Positions 26,875 to 36,279 are shown, counted from the stretch's first letter. The stretch: DNA of 39,137 nucleotides from an uncultured Erysipelotrichaceae bacterium (GCA_902801685.1 CADCIZ010000008.1:1-39137); one strand, 5' to 3'. Notes: generated from the sequence alone by a model not told the origin. Made by a program: numbers and translations.

Positions 26875-27774
26875 CTACACATCCTTTCTATGTTTAATAA
26901 GAATTTTAGCTTCTTCTTTATCTTCATTAATTAATTCTTGTTTATATCTTAGAACTGCATCCTCCCAAGATGGAAGTCTTGAAAAGCCTGCATCATCTAG
27001 AGATTTCTTACTTAATTTTGAATTAAGTGGACGAGTTGCTTTTTGCGGATAACTACTAGTTGGAATAGGATTTACTTCCATACTGATATTACTGCTATCA
27101 AAAATATACTTAGCAAATTCAGCCCAACTACAGAATCCTTCATTATTAGCATGATATGTACCATATTTATCAGTTGCAACCATATCAACTAAAAGGCGAG
27201 ATAAATCAACTGTGTATGTAGGAGAACCTATTTGATCACAAACTACATTAAGACTATCTCTTGATTCAGATAATTTTAACATAGTACGAATAAAGTTCTT
27301 ACCATTAATACCAAATACCCAAGAAATTCTTACTATAAAATGATTCGGATAACTTCTAACAGCCTCTTCTCCTTGAAATTTAGTTAATCCATAAACACTT
27401 AAAGGATTTGTCTTATCATCTACTTCATACATTCCTTCTTTAGTACCATCAAAAACATAATCAGTACTAATATAAACTATTTTTGCCCCAACTTCACGAG
27501 CAGCATCTGCCATGTTTTTAGCGCCTATATAATTAACTTTTTCACATAATTCTTTATTATCTTCCGCACCATCTACATTAGTCCATGCCGCATTATGAAA
27601 TATAACATCTGGTTTTATACTTGTTACTTTTTCCATTACTGCATCTCTATCAGTAATATCCATATCAGCTACATCTGTAGGAAATATATCAGAATCAGCA
27701 ACACCTCTATTTTTTAATTCACGAACAATATCATAACCTAATTGTCCATTATATCCTGTTACTAAATATTTCAT
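26875..27774 (-). CDS. rfbD: dTDP-4-dehydrorhamnose reductase
   Basis: Final step to dTDP-L-rhamnose. The 299-aa protein has GYNGQLGYD (NADPH binding), VDGAEDN, ISTDYVFDG and YGLTKFQGE with the catalytic Tyr-Lys. Start overlaps the rfbC stop by one base (TAATG). The reductase is essential for making the rhamnan in streptococci, where the gene is gacA/rmlD. Confidence 0.97.
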   Translation of the reverse strand: MKYLVTGYNGQLGYDIVRELKNRGVADSDIFPTDVADMDITDRDAVMEKVTSIKPDVIFHNAAWTNVDGAEDNKELCEKVNYIGAKNMADAAREVGAKIVYISTDYVFDGTKEGMYEVDDKTNPLSVYGLTKFQGEEAVRSYPNHFIVRISWVFGINGKNFIRTMLKLSESRDSLNVVCDQIGSPTYTVDLSRLLVDMVATDKYGTYHANNEGFCSWAEFAKYIFDSSNISMEVNPIPTSSYPQKATRPLNSKLSKKSLDDAGFSRLPSWEDAVLRYKQELINEDKEEAKILIKHRKDV

Positions 27775-28358
27775 TATTTATTCTCCTTATATGTAAAGTA
27801 TTTTGGACTTTTTGATAAAACTAAATGTTTTTGGTCTTTCTCTGATAATAATGGTTCATTAATACCATATTCTTCAAACATTTCATTCCATGGAATGTTA
27901 AGTTCTGGATCATTCCATAAAATTCCTGCTTCTTTATCTGGCGCATAATCGTTATCAATTAAGTATTGAAAGATTGTATTATCTTCTAAACTTATAAAAC
28001 CATGCGCAAATCCACGTGGAACAAATAATTGACGATTATTATCTGGAGTAAGTAATACACTTGTATATTTTCCATATGTAGGGGAACCCTCACGTATATC
28101 TACAACAACATCAATTGCCTTACCATTTATAACTTCCACAATCTTTGCTTGACATTTAGGATCCTTTTGAAAATGTAATCCTCTAACAACACCTTTAGAA
28201 CTTTTTGAACGATTTGCTTGTACTACACGTTCAAATTTTATTTTATTCTTATCATAATCTTCTTGAATAAAATAAGGTGAAAAATATCCTCTATCATCAC
28301 CAAATCTATTTGGTTCAATAATATAACAATCTTGTAATTCAGTTTCTATAATTTTCAT
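27774..28358 (-). CDS. rfbC: dTDP-4-dehydrorhamnose 3,5-epimerase
   Basis: Third enzyme of the pathway; 194-aa cupin fold. DDRGYFSPYF, VVRGLHFQ with the catalytic His, and VPRGFAHGFI are diagnostic. Both ends overlap neighbours as TAATG, so translation with rfbA and rfbD is coupled. Confidence 0.97.
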   Translation of the reverse strand: MKIIETELQDCYIIEPNRFGDDRGYFSPYFIQEDYDKNKIKFERVVQANRSKSSKGVVRGLHFQKDPKCQAKIVEVINGKAIDVVVDIREGSPTYGKYTSVLLTPDNNRQLFVPRGFAHGFISLEDNTIFQYLIDNDYAPDKEAGILWNDPELNIPWNEMFEEYGINEPLLSEKDQKHLVLSKSPKYFTYKENK

Positions 28359-29248
28359 TATTTTCTCCTCTTTTCAACTAATCTGCTTAAATACTGCCCA
28401 TATTTATTCTTTCTCATAACTTTCACACTTTCTAATACTTCATCTTTTGATAGCCATTTTTTCTCATACGCAATTGCTTCTGGACAGCAAACGATTTTAT
28501 CCTTATTCTCCTCTACACTTCTAATCATATTTGCTGCATCAATCAAACTATCAAAAGTTCCTGTATCAAACCAAGTATATCCATCTCCAAGCAAACATGC
28601 TTTAAGTTTACCTTGAGCTAGATATTGTGCATTAAGTGATGTTATTTCTAATTCACCACGAGCTGAAGGTCTAACAAGTGCAGCCTCATCACTAACTCCT
28701 TTTGGATAAAAATATAAACCAGTAATTGCATAATCACTCTTAGGTTCTGTAGGTTTTTCTTCTACACTCACAACATAAGTACCTGATTCTGATTCATCAA
28801 TTTCCATAATACCAAATCTCTCTGGATCTTTTACTTGATATCCAAAAATTGTAGCCTTACCATTCTCTGCATTAACAATAGCCTCTTTAAGTAATTTTTC
28901 AAAATCATTACCAAAGAAAATATTATCTCCTAAAACCATTGCGCATGGCTCATCACCTATAAACTCACGCCCAAGTAAAAACGCTTGAGCAAGTCCATCT
29001 GGTGATGGTTGAATAACATAAGATAGTTTAACTCCTAATTTTTTACCATCTTCTAGTAATCTTTTAAAACTAGGTTGATCCTCCCTTGTCGTAATAATTA
29101 GAATATCTCTAATTCCTGCTTGCATTAAAACAGATAGTGGGTAGTAAATCATTGGTTTATCATAAACTGGTACCAATTGTTTACTCTCTCCTTTTGTAAT
29201 AGGATAAAGTCTTGTTCCAGACCCTCCTGCTAATATAATACCCTTCAT
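28358..29248 (-). CDS. rfbA: Glucose-1-phosphate thymidylyltransferase
   Basis: First enzyme of dTDP-L-rhamnose synthesis. The 296-aa protein shows the nucleotidyltransferase loop GGSGTRLYPIT, the VYDKPMIYYPLSVLM segment, VLGDNIFFG with the metal-binding Asp, and YTWFDTGTFDSL. It has a good ribosome site (GGGAGG) and its own promoter. Leads the rfbACDB operon. Confidence 0.97.
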   Translation of the reverse strand: MKGIILAGGSGTRLYPITKGESKQLVPVYDKPMIYYPLSVLMQAGIRDILIITTREDQPSFKRLLEDGKKLGVKLSYVIQPSPDGLAQAFLLGREFIGDEPCAMVLGDNIFFGNDFEKLLKEAIVNAENGKATIFGYQVKDPERFGIMEIDESESGTYVVSVEEKPTEPKSDYAITGLYFYPKGVSDEAALVRPSARGELEITSLNAQYLAQGKLKACLLGDGYTWFDTGTFDSLIDAANMIRSVEENKDKIVCCPEAIAYEKKWLSKDEVLESVKVMRKNKYGQYLSRLVEKRRK

Positions 29249-29263
29249 AATACCTCCCTTTCA

Positions 29264-29293
29264 ATTATAACATGTTTTATGTATTATATTCAA
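29264..29293 (-). promoter_or_regulatory. Promoter of rfbACDB
   Basis: TTGAAT (29288-29293), 18-bp spacer, TATAAT (29264-29269) preceded by TGT, about 16 bases before rfbA's start codon. Confidence 0.75.
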
Positions 29294-29306
29294 ATTTACA
29301 CTTTTA

Positions 29307-30347
29307 TTACTTTTTATTAAAAATCACATTGGTATTTAATACTAAATATATAAATATAAACATTAATAGTCCATATATAATCATACCAATTAACTGACTA
29401 TATAATGTATATATGACTGATGCAATAGAAAATAAAATTGTAATCAAATATATAGTAAGCACAGTCTTTCTTTGTGAATAATTCTTCTTTAACAATTGAT
29501 GATGTATATGCGCCTTATCAGGAGTTGATATACTCTCACCCTTTAATTTTCTTCTAATTATCGCAAATGTCGTATCAAGTATTGGTACAACTAATATAAA
29601 CAAAGGTATAATTATCGCACTCATCATAGTTCCCTTAAAACCAAGAAGCGTAATAACTGCTATCATTAATCCCAAAAACATCGAGCCGGAGTCCCCCATA
29701 AATATCTTAGCTGGATTAAAGTTATGAAATAAAAATCCTACAGTTGAACCAAACATAATAAGAGTTAAAGTAGTTGCAAGTGCAAACTCTCCTTTAATTA
29801 CCCCGATAATACCTATAGTAAGAAAGAATATTGCAGATATTCCACCTGCTAGTCCATCTAACCCATCAATAAAATTCATACAATTAATACATCCAAGTAT
29901 AAAAAATACAGTAACAATGTAAGCGAACCAACCAAAATTAATATATAATCCAAAAAAACTTACATCTTGCAATAATAAACCACCATAAACTACTACAGTT
30001 AAACTTGCAATAAACTGACCTATTAATTTATAACGTGCCCGAAGTGGTTTTATATCATCTATCATACCAGTAATAAGTAATACAAAACTACTAATAAGTA
30101 CCGAATTCATCAAATAAGTATGATTTCCAAATAACATATATCCAAGAAGAAATCCCGCAAATATACCAAGGCCACCAAGTCTTGGCATAGGTTTCTTATG
30201 AATTTTTCTTTCATTTGGAATATCTAATGCATTAACATGAAATGCAATTCTTTTAATAATCGGTATAAAAAATCCTACAAAAATCATCGGTATAAATACC
30301 ATCATTAGTATTACATAAATATTAGTTTCATCTAAATTAGTAAACAT
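29307..30347 (-). CDS. tagO: Undecaprenyl-phosphate GlcNAc-1-phosphate transferase (TagO/WecA-like)
   Basis: A 346-aa integral membrane protein with about ten or eleven spans. Conserved are DIPNERKIHKKPMPRLGG, MIDDIKPL (metal-binding acids), NCMNFIDGLDGLAGG, KIFMGDSGSMFLG, and the basic late loop DKAHIHHQLLKK. It links GlcNAc-1-P to undecaprenyl phosphate to prime wall teichoic acid or rhamnan assembly, as TagO/GacO does. MraY is less likely because of the WecA-type HIHH loop. It has a separate promoter. Confidence 0.95.
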   Translation of the reverse strand: MFTNLDETNIYVILMMVFIPMIFVGFFIPIIKRIAFHVNALDIPNERKIHKKPMPRLGGLGIFAGFLLGYMLFGNHTYLMNSVLISSFVLLITGMIDDIKPLRARYKLIGQFIASLTVVVYGGLLLQDVSFFGLYINFGWFAYIVTVFFILGCINCMNFIDGLDGLAGGISAIFFLTIGIIGVIKGEFALATTLTLIMFGSTVGFLFHNFNPAKIFMGDSGSMFLGLMIAVITLLGFKGTMMSAIIIPLFILVVPILDTTFAIIRRKLKGESISTPDKAHIHHQLLKKNYSQRKTVLTIYLITILFSIASVIYTLYSQLIGMIIYGLLMFIFIYLVLNTNVIFNKK

Positions 30348-30392
30348 ACATTATCATCCTTACTACACAATTTTTCTTCTTTAATTTATTTA

Positions 30393-30422
30393 ATTATATC
30401 ATATTAAAACATATTTTGACAA
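30393..30422 (-). promoter_or_regulatory. Promoter of tagO
   Basis: TTGTCA (30417-30422), 18-bp spacer, TATAAT (30393-30398) with TGA before it. The ribosome site AAGGATG lies further downstream. Confidence 0.75.
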
Positions 30423-30518
30423 TAAATTAAAAAATTATGACATGATATGTAATATGCTTTTTTCTAATTAAAGTAGAAAACACAATTATATTAAAAAATA
30501 CATTTTCACATATTATGC

Positions 30519-31673
30519 TTACTTATTATTAATTACACTACTAATAGGTATATAATAATTATTATCACCAAGTGGAATTAACTCTTCATAAAGAGAAATA
30601 AGTCCCCCAGTTCCTAATTTAACATTTGCTTTTTCTAAATACTTAAAGGTTTTAAGCATTGTTCTATTAGGATTAGCTGTCTTTTTAATTTCAAGTGGAT
30701 ATACTTTACTGTTTTTAGTAATAATTAAATCTATCTCTTCTATTTCTTTATTTCTAAAATGAGTTATATCAAGAGGAATTGAGTTATTATCATATGATTT
30801 TATAATTTCAGAAACAATATACGTTTCTAAATAATTACCAGATTCACTACTTAATTGTAATTCCCTCGTGCTTGTAAATCCAGCAAGAAAAGAACATAAT
30901 CCAGAATCCATAAATACTATCTTTGGTAAATGAGTTAATCTTTCAATCTTTTTATTATGATAAGGCTCTAAAAGATAAATAATTCTACTCGATACTAAAA
31001 CATTTACCCACTCTTTAATAGTATTAGAAGATACATCTACATCATTTGCGATATCAGAATAATTTAACGTCTTTCCGTTTCTAATAGCTAAAACTCTCAT
31101 GAATTTATTAAAAGTTTCAATATTACCTACGTTTATAAGTTTTCTAACATCTTTTTCAATATAAGTATTTACATACGAAGCAAAAAACATGTTTCTATCC
31201 ATATTTTTTACACTACAAAGTTCTGGCATTCCACCATTATAGATAATTTCAAATAATTCGTTAACATTAATATTGTTACTCTTTTTAAGATTATCAGGAT
31301 CAAATACTATATTATTAGTACTATTATTAATCTCTTTATATGTTAGCGAATTCATCTTTATAATTCCAACTCTTCCAGCAAGAGATTCCGTCACATTCTT
31401 CATAAGTTCAAAAGTTTGCGAACCAGAAAGCCAATACTGTCCCCTAGAATTATCATTATCAACTTCCATTTTTATATAGGAAAATAGTTCTGGCGCATAT
31501 TGTATTTCGTCAATAAACAGAGGTTTTCCAAAAGTTTGCAAGAACAATCTAGGATTAATTTTAGCTTCAGCGCGTAATGACTCATCATCAAGCGATACCA
31601 TTTTCATATTATCAGGCATCATCTCTTTCAAAATTGTAGTTTTTCCAACTTGTCTTGGTCCAGTTACTGCCAA
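30519..31673 (-). pseudogene. AAA_14/DUF4143 ATPase, N-terminally truncated
   Basis: A 384-residue frame with Walker A GPRQVGKTT at only residues 5-13, Walker B PLFIDEIQ, the sensor region QYWLSGSQTFELM, and the C-terminal DUF4143 nuclease-like domain (SSRIIYLLEPYHNK, YLETYIVSEI, EIDLIITKNSKVYPLEIKKT). Family members normally have 20-40 residues ahead of Walker A. Here the frame can begin only at TTG 31671-31673 with no ribosome site; upstream the reading frame is closed by TAA at 31683-31685, although FDVLAVTG looks like genuine continuation. A 14-bp direct repeat at this point suggests a small rearrangement. Role of the family is unclear. Probably inactive. Confidence 0.75.
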
Positions 31674-31677
31674 AACA

Positions 31678-31713
31678 TCAAATTAGTCAAATACTTACTT
31701 CAAATTAGTCAAA
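31678..31713. repeat. 14-bp direct repeat at the 5' end of the truncated ATPase
   Basis: TCAAATTAGTCAAA occurs at 31678-31691 and 31700-31713, 22 bp apart. Copies sit at the point where the ATPase frame is interrupted. Confidence 0.8.
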
Positions 31714-31754
31714 AGAATATTTAACAACAGTCACGTAAAATCTATTAAAACTAT

Positions 31755-31782
31755 TTCATTTTTATGATTTTTATTATATAAT
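31755..31782 (+). promoter_or_regulatory. Probable promoter of the 229-aa plus-strand gene
   Basis: TATAAT at 31777-31782 with a weak -35 around 31755-31760; AGGATG (31789-31794) is the ribosome site for ATG 31802. Confidence 0.6.
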
Positions 31783-31801
31783 TTAACTAGGATGTGATAA
31801 G

Positions 31802-32491
31802 ATGAAAAAAGATAAGAACAGATATATAGATTTATCTGATATAAAAGAAGATGAAATGGATAAAACTGCATCATTTACAGATTTAATGTCTAGAGAAGAA
31901 TTAAAGGAAAGAAAAAGAATTAAAGAAGAAGAACAAACTCGTGAGTTAAAAGAGATATTAATGAACGATGATGATAAAAAAGAGTTAAGGAAAGAACTAA
32001 AGAAAAAAGAAAAACGCGAAAAGAGAATTGCCAAAGAAGAGAAAAGATTGGAAAGTATTGCAACGAAAGAAATTAATGACAAAATAAAGGATAATACTTT
32101 AGTAGATGATGAAGATTTAAAAGATTTAACTAAAACTCAAAAATTACTTGATTTAACTAATGAAATAAAAGTTTCAATGCTTAATAATGTTGATGAAAAT
32201 ATTAAGGTTGAAAAGAAAAAATTTGGTATTGGTAACATTTTAATATCTGATTTACTTATAATTATATCTCTAGCATTTTATATTTACTCAATACTATTTA
32301 CTAATTATCAGAATAATCAATTATACTTGCTTATAGGTGGTTTAATAATATTATCTATGATTATGTTTTTCTGTATATCAATTATTAGTAGTAAAACATT
32401 GTCTAAAGTATTTTCTGTATTTATTTACCTTATATTTATAGGATACATATTATTTAATTTAATATTAGTACTTGGAATAATCACATTGTGA
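31802..32491 (+). CDS. Coiled-coil membrane protein of unknown function
   Basis: The only clear plus-strand gene. No family recognised. Residues ~1-138 are very rich in Lys and Glu with heptad-like coiled-coil character (SREELKERKRIKEEEQ, KKELRKELKKKEKREKR); residues ~142-229 form three membrane spans (ISDLLIIISLAFYIYSILF, LYLLIGGLIILSMIMFF, VFSVFIYLIFIGYILFNL). Its ribosome site AGGATG is 7 bases before ATG. The TGA stop lies inside a terminator hairpin that faces the terminator of the convergent operon. The cytoplasmic coiled coil tethered to the membrane suggests a structural or scaffolding role. Confidence 0.85.
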   Translation: MKKDKNRYIDLSDIKEDEMDKTASFTDLMSREELKERKRIKEEEQTRELKEILMNDDDKKELRKELKKKEKREKRIAKEEKRLESIATKEINDKIKDNTLVDDEDLKDLTKTQKLLDLTNEIKVSMLNNVDENIKVEKKKFGIGNILISDLLIIISLAFYIYSILFTNYQNNQLYLLIGGLIILSMIMFFCISIISSKTLSKVFSVFIYLIFIGYILFNLILVLGIITL

Positions 32492-32502
32492 TTATTTTTT
32501 TT
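32477..32502 (+). terminator. Terminator of the 229-aa gene
   Basis: A 7-bp stem (32477-32483 with 32489-32495), 5-base loop (the stem can extend to 9 bp with a 1-base loop), then T8 on the plus strand. Confidence 0.85.
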
Positions 32503-32504
32503 AT

Positions 32505-32526
32505 AAAAAAGTAGCCAAAGCTACTT
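32505..32526 (-). terminator. Terminator of the glucosaminidase/anchor operon
   Basis: A perfect 7-bp stem AAGTAGC/GCTACTT (32509-32515 with 32520-32526), 4-base loop, T6 on the minus strand; the TAG stop of the upstream gene is within it. Directly abuts the opposing terminator. Confidence 0.9.
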
Positions 32527-33816
32527 CATGTGTTTAATCCTATTAAATAAAATTAGTAAGAATAACATTAACATTAATATTGATGTTGAAAGTATTGCGA
32601 TAGTTACTAAATATTTATTGTTAAGAATAGATAAATTTTCTAAATCTTGAGTCTCATACCTTTGTAATGTCTTATCTTTACTATCATATCTATACCATCC
32701 TAAAGAACCTGTATTAACATTCATTCCATATACTAAGTAAAAATCACTTTTCTTATTAGCCTTATAGGAAGTAACTTTATCACCATTTATATCAATATTA
32801 ACTTTCTTTAGTCCTTTTGGAACACTACTAGGTTTTGTATAATATAGTTTAATACTATTAAAAGTTATTTCATGATAAATAGAATAAGATTTACTCTTAG
32901 GATCATATATATATAACTTAATATTACCTTTTTCATCTTTTAAACCAACTAGTATATAACCTGTAATCTCATTATATAAAGCAGGCACTTTTTTATTATC
33001 AATATCAGCTTCAATTGGACTAAAATTATCAGGAGTAGTTAGTTGTTCTACTTTTTTTACAACATTATATTCTTTTTTACCTATCTTAACTTTTATTGGA
33101 TCAATATCTTTAACGTTAATAGTTATGCTATATACTCTTTCATTACCATTTTCGGCAATAACAGTAATTTTTATATTATTAACTCCATCAGTAAGTTTAA
33201 TACTACCCGTTCCAATAATATTTGCGTTATCGTCACTTGGAGTAGCTGTAATATTAACACTCGTTACATCTTCATCTACATCAAGAGTATATTCTGTTTT
33301 TTCTTTATCAAAATCTAATTCATATCCTTCTACTTTTAAACTAGATAAATAATTATCAGAACTATACTCTTTATTAATATCTATTGTATCATCATAATCA
33401 TATGACTGTTTATTCTTCTTACTACTTGATGAATTACTACTAGAAGAATTACCACGACTTGGTTCTACAACATTAATAGTAACTGATTTAGAACCATTTA
33501 CTTCATTATTTGTATCAAAATCAGCAACATTTGTCGCACTTACAGTAATAGTAGCAGTACCAGCAGATTTTGCAGTGAAATATACAGTAGTTGACCCTTC
33601 AAACCAATCACTTTTACCACCTGATAAAACACTATTATTGGATGATGTTATACTGAAATTTCCAGCAAGATTATTAATACCAACATTTATTGTAACAGAA
33701 TCCCCTACTGTTACAGTTCTACTGCTTGAACTTATAGAAAAAGAGCCTGCTTTTACACTAATTGTAAAAAGTGTGAAGCAAAATATAAATAAACTAAGTT
33801 TTAATATATTTCTCAT
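32521..33816 (-). CDS. Membrane-anchored protein with Ig-like and cadherin-like beta-sandwich domains
   Basis: A 431-aa exported protein: signal peptide (ILKLSLFIFCFTLFTISVKAG), an Ig/cohesin-like beta domain (~24-115: TVTVGDSVTINVGINN ... GTATITVSATNV), a Ser/Asn/Lys linker, a cadherin-like beta sandwich (~155-235: LSSLKVEGYELDFDKEKTEYTL ... NGNERVYSITINV), a ~150-residue beta-rich domain without known match, and a C-terminal span (YLVTIAILSTSILMLMLFLLILF) followed by a short basic tail. It thus sits outside, anchored by its C-terminus. It lies 13 bp after the dockerin-bearing glucosaminidase and shares its cadherin-like domain, so it may hold that enzyme at the surface. Confidence 0.82.
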   Translation of the reverse strand: MRNILKLSLFIFCFTLFTISVKAGSFSISSSSRTVTVGDSVTINVGINNLAGNFSITSSNNSVLSGGKSDWFEGSTTVYFTAKSAGTATITVSATNVADFDTNNEVNGSKSVTINVVEPSRGNSSSSNSSSSKKNKQSYDYDDTIDINKEYSSDNYLSSLKVEGYELDFDKEKTEYTLDVDEDVTSVNITATPSDDNANIIGTGSIKLTDGVNNIKITVIAENGNERVYSITINVKDIDPIKVKIGKKEYNVVKKVEQLTTPDNFSPIEADIDNKKVPALYNEITGYILVGLKDEKGNIKLYIYDPKSKSYSIYHEITFNSIKLYYTKPSSVPKGLKKVNIDINGDKVTSYKANKKSDFYLVYGMNVNTGSLGWYRYDSKDKTLQRYETQDLENLSILNNKYLVTIAILSTSILMLMLFLLILFNRIKHMK

Positions 33817-33829
33817 TTATTCACCCCAA

Positions 33830-35899
33830 TCATTGTGGAATTACATAACTTCCCATTATATTATTTTTAACACGTACATAATCTACTGCTGTAATGCTTT
33901 TATTCTTATCAACATCAGCCGCCTCTAAATTAGCTCCAGTAAGACTAGTCCTTTTCATAATATAATTTTTTATCATTACATAATCTACTGCAGTAATTTT
34001 ACCATCACCATTAACATCACCATATACTACTGTTTTTAAAGTCTTTTCTTCATCTTTAGTTTTAATAGTTACACTATAACCTGTTTTAATAGTATCACTA
34101 GCAACTACTTTGCCAGTTGTATCTTTAATAGTAACAGTTGCATTACTTCCAATCTTATTTGTAATTTGATTAATATTAGAACCAACACTAAATCCCATTA
34201 AATATTTATTATTATTCTTAATACCAGCGTTATTAAGTACATTCTCTACACTAACTTTATTATCTGAATTATCAGGAATAGGAGCAGCTTCTCTAATAAT
34301 ATTTATTGTGTAAGTACGTGTATCACCATTTTGTGCTTTAACTGTAATATCGTGTTTAGTATTATCACTAGTTAAGCTAACATAACCAGTACCACTTATA
34401 CTAGCATTAGAATTAACAGTTTCCGCATTTATAGTTACACTATTAACTCCACTTTTTACATAATAGTTATAATTAGTTACACCACCATCAAATGATGAAA
34501 CACTACTACCATTTATACTTAATGATTTTAAATAATTATTAGGATTTCCAGTATTAGGTAAACTAGTAGTTGTAGGCATATTATTATAAACTGGAATGTA
34601 GAAGACAAATGAAGAGTCAAGTATTTTAGAATCATTATAAGATTTATATACTGAATTACCTTCTATCATTGGTGCTTGAATATTAGTTTGATATTGATGT
34701 TCAAAATTATTACCACTTCTACTATTTACATTAGCAACTACATCCCATTTTTTAAAGTAAATTGTATTTTGACCAATATTGATATAGTTTTCACCAATCC
34801 ATTTAGCCCCACCACGAATAGCTTTGTCTAAAGAATTCCATGGTCGATTATAAGTAGTAGTTTGATATCCACTACCTGTAGCCCAATAAAGACCATTGTA
34901 TACTGGATTAGTTCCACTATATGCTCCTATATTATATGGATTATAAATACCGGAATAAGTATTTCCGTTATAAGTAAATGTTCCACCACTTATTGCAGTA
35001 GTCGCATAACTATGTCCTCCTACTTCTTGTTTAGATAAAGAAGCAAGATATACTGGACTTACTTGTGACTCAGATGCCGCAGTTATAAATGATGTTGCAT
35101 AATTATTTAAATAATCTCCATTTAATAATTTTTGAACTACTGATAATGTTTGTAAATCTTTTTCATAAGCAAGTGCTTCAAACTGGAATACATACATATC
35201 AATTAAGAAATTTCTTGGATCCATATAGTAAGCAATAGTATCATAGTTAGCCGCAAACCAATCAGAACCATCATATGCTTTAAATGTATCTGTATAGTAG
35301 TTATAAGAACCAGCCCAAGTATTTAGATAACCTACATTATTATAACCACCAGTTACCTCTAATAAACTATTTCCAAGAGTATTTTCACGACTTACAGCGT
35401 AATTAAAATCAATTCCTGTATTAACTGCAATAAACTTCCAATTAGGATGTGCAGCCTTTAAAATAGATAGTTTAGAAAAATAACTCTCAGGAAATCCAGC
35501 ATTAATAAATTCAGCCGTGTAGTTATTATCTACTTCCCCTTCTCTTTTTAGATTGCTATTACAGAAATATCCTGTATATACTTTAGATGGATTATTTTGA
35601 AATGAATAGTTAACTTTTACATAATAGGTATCACATCTAGTTTTATTAGGCGAAGCATAAGTTGCACCTTCTATTACGGTAACCTGATCTCCTGTATCAA
35701 GCCATACAACACCCGATACATATGAATCAAAATCAGTATCACGATATAAACACTTACCGGTTGAAGTACTTTTTAACTCACACTTAGCTCCATCAGTAAT
35801 CAATACCGTTGCCTTATAATCAGCCTTAACAAAATTATTGAAAGCAAATACTGATACAAAGAAAACAAATATAAATATAAATCTCTTTAAACTATTCAT
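33830..35899 (-). CDS. Secreted N-acetylglucosaminidase with cadherin-like and dockerin domains
   Basis: A 689-aa autolysin-type enzyme. Signal peptide (FIFIFVFFVSVFAFNNFVKA), SH3-like segment (~30-115), then a glucosaminidase domain (~140-430) with KAAHPNWKFIAVNTGIDF, MDPRNFLID, and SLSKQEVGG, the likely catalytic Glu, as in LytD-type GH73 proteins. A cadherin-like domain (~465-545) and an uncharacterised linker domain precede a C-terminal type I dockerin with two calcium loops (DVNGDGKITAVD and DVDKNKSITAVD). Start ATG 35897-35899 has AGGTG upstream; GTG 35908 is the alternative. Cleaves peptidoglycan glycan strands; the dockerin implies docking to a cohesin-like partner. Confidence 0.9.
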   Translation of the reverse strand: MNSLKRFIFIFVFFVSVFAFNNFVKADYKATVLITDGAKCELKSTSTGKCLYRDTDFDSYVSGVVWLDTGDQVTVIEGATYASPNKTRCDTYYVKVNYSFQNNPSKVYTGYFCNSNLKREGEVDNNYTAEFINAGFPESYFSKLSILKAAHPNWKFIAVNTGIDFNYAVSRENTLGNSLLEVTGGYNNVGYLNTWAGSYNYYTDTFKAYDGSDWFAANYDTIAYYMDPRNFLIDMYVFQFEALAYEKDLQTLSVVQKLLNGDYLNNYATSFITAASESQVSPVYLASLSKQEVGGHSYATTAISGGTFTYNGNTYSGIYNPYNIGAYSGTNPVYNGLYWATGSGYQTTTYNRPWNSLDKAIRGGAKWIGENYINIGQNTIYFKKWDVVANVNSRSGNNFEHQYQTNIQAPMIEGNSVYKSYNDSKILDSSFVFYIPVYNNMPTTTSLPNTGNPNNYLKSLSINGSSVSSFDGGVTNYNYYVKSGVNSVTINAETVNSNASISGTGYVSLTSDNTKHDITVKAQNGDTRTYTINIIREAAPIPDNSDNKVSVENVLNNAGIKNNNKYLMGFSVGSNINQITNKIGSNATVTIKDTTGKVVASDTIKTGYSVTIKTKDEEKTLKTVVYGDVNGDGKITAVDYVMIKNYIMKRTSLTGANLEAADVDKNKSITAVDYVRVKNNIMGSYVIPQ

Positions 35900-35922
35900 C
35901 ACACACACCTACCTTCAATCTA

Positions 35923-35928
35923 ATTATA
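35923..35928 (-). promoter_or_regulatory. Extended -10 promoter of the glucosaminidase operon
   Basis: TATAAT preceded by TGT on the minus strand, about 24 bp before the start; the -35 is weak. Confidence 0.6.
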
Positions 35929-35961
35929 ACAAATTTCGACAAATAAATAAAGTAGTTCATG

Positions 35962-35989
35962 AAAAAAATAGGTATATTAAATACCTATT
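35962..35989 (-). terminator. Terminator of the type III toxin pseudogene
   Basis: A perfect 9-bp stem (35967-35975 with 35981-35989), 5-base loop and T7 on the minus strand, overlapping the toxin stop codon. Confidence 0.9.
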
Positions 35990-36259
35990 AGTTCTTTATC
36001 AATACTTAGTTCTTCTAGCATCATTTGCTTTATTTTATCAATATCCGGAAAAAATAAATTAATACCTTTTTTCTTTAAATTAATCATCTCTTTAAAACTA
36101 TTTAAAATTTTCTTTTGAATATACTCAGGAACTTTTGCTGGAATTCCATTAAAAACATGGACATGGTCTATATATTTTTCTAACGTTGGAAATGCATTTT
36201 GAAGCAATATCAAAGAAACTATCTTTTATATGATACAGATATCCAGTTTTTACCTTCAT
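35977..36259 (-). pseudogene. Type III toxin (CptN/ToxN-like endoribonuclease) with internal deletion
   Basis: ATG 36257-36259 follows AGAGGTG and opens a frame reading MKVKTGYLYHIKDSFFD, the typical N-terminus of CptN-like toxins (a short beta strand then YxIKDxFF). That frame ends after 36 codons. From about 36213 another frame continues to 35977 as ILLQNAFPTLEKYIDHVH ... KKGINLFFPDIDKI, the C-terminal third of the same family. The middle 60-80 residues are absent and the two parts are out of frame, so no toxin can be made. Upstream lie the antitoxin repeats and terminator, downstream a terminator. Family assignment is from motif memory plus locus layout. Confidence 0.78.
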
Positions 36260-36279
36260 TACAACACCTCTTAAGATAC

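Noticed and set aside
30440-30490. TTTTCTA/TAGAAAA inverted repeat as a terminator for the ATPase gene
   Set aside because: No T run follows on the minus strand and the stem is short, so function is not supported.
31783-32082. 99-codon minus-strand open frame opposite the 229-aa gene
   Set aside because: The Ser/Phe/Leu-rich product is the mirror of the Lys/Glu-rich coiled coil; the plus-strand gene has promoter, ribosome site and terminator.
33575-33928. 117-codon plus-strand open frame
   Set aside because: It is antisense to the Ig-like domain and the glucosaminidase 3' end, with no ribosome site and no domain.
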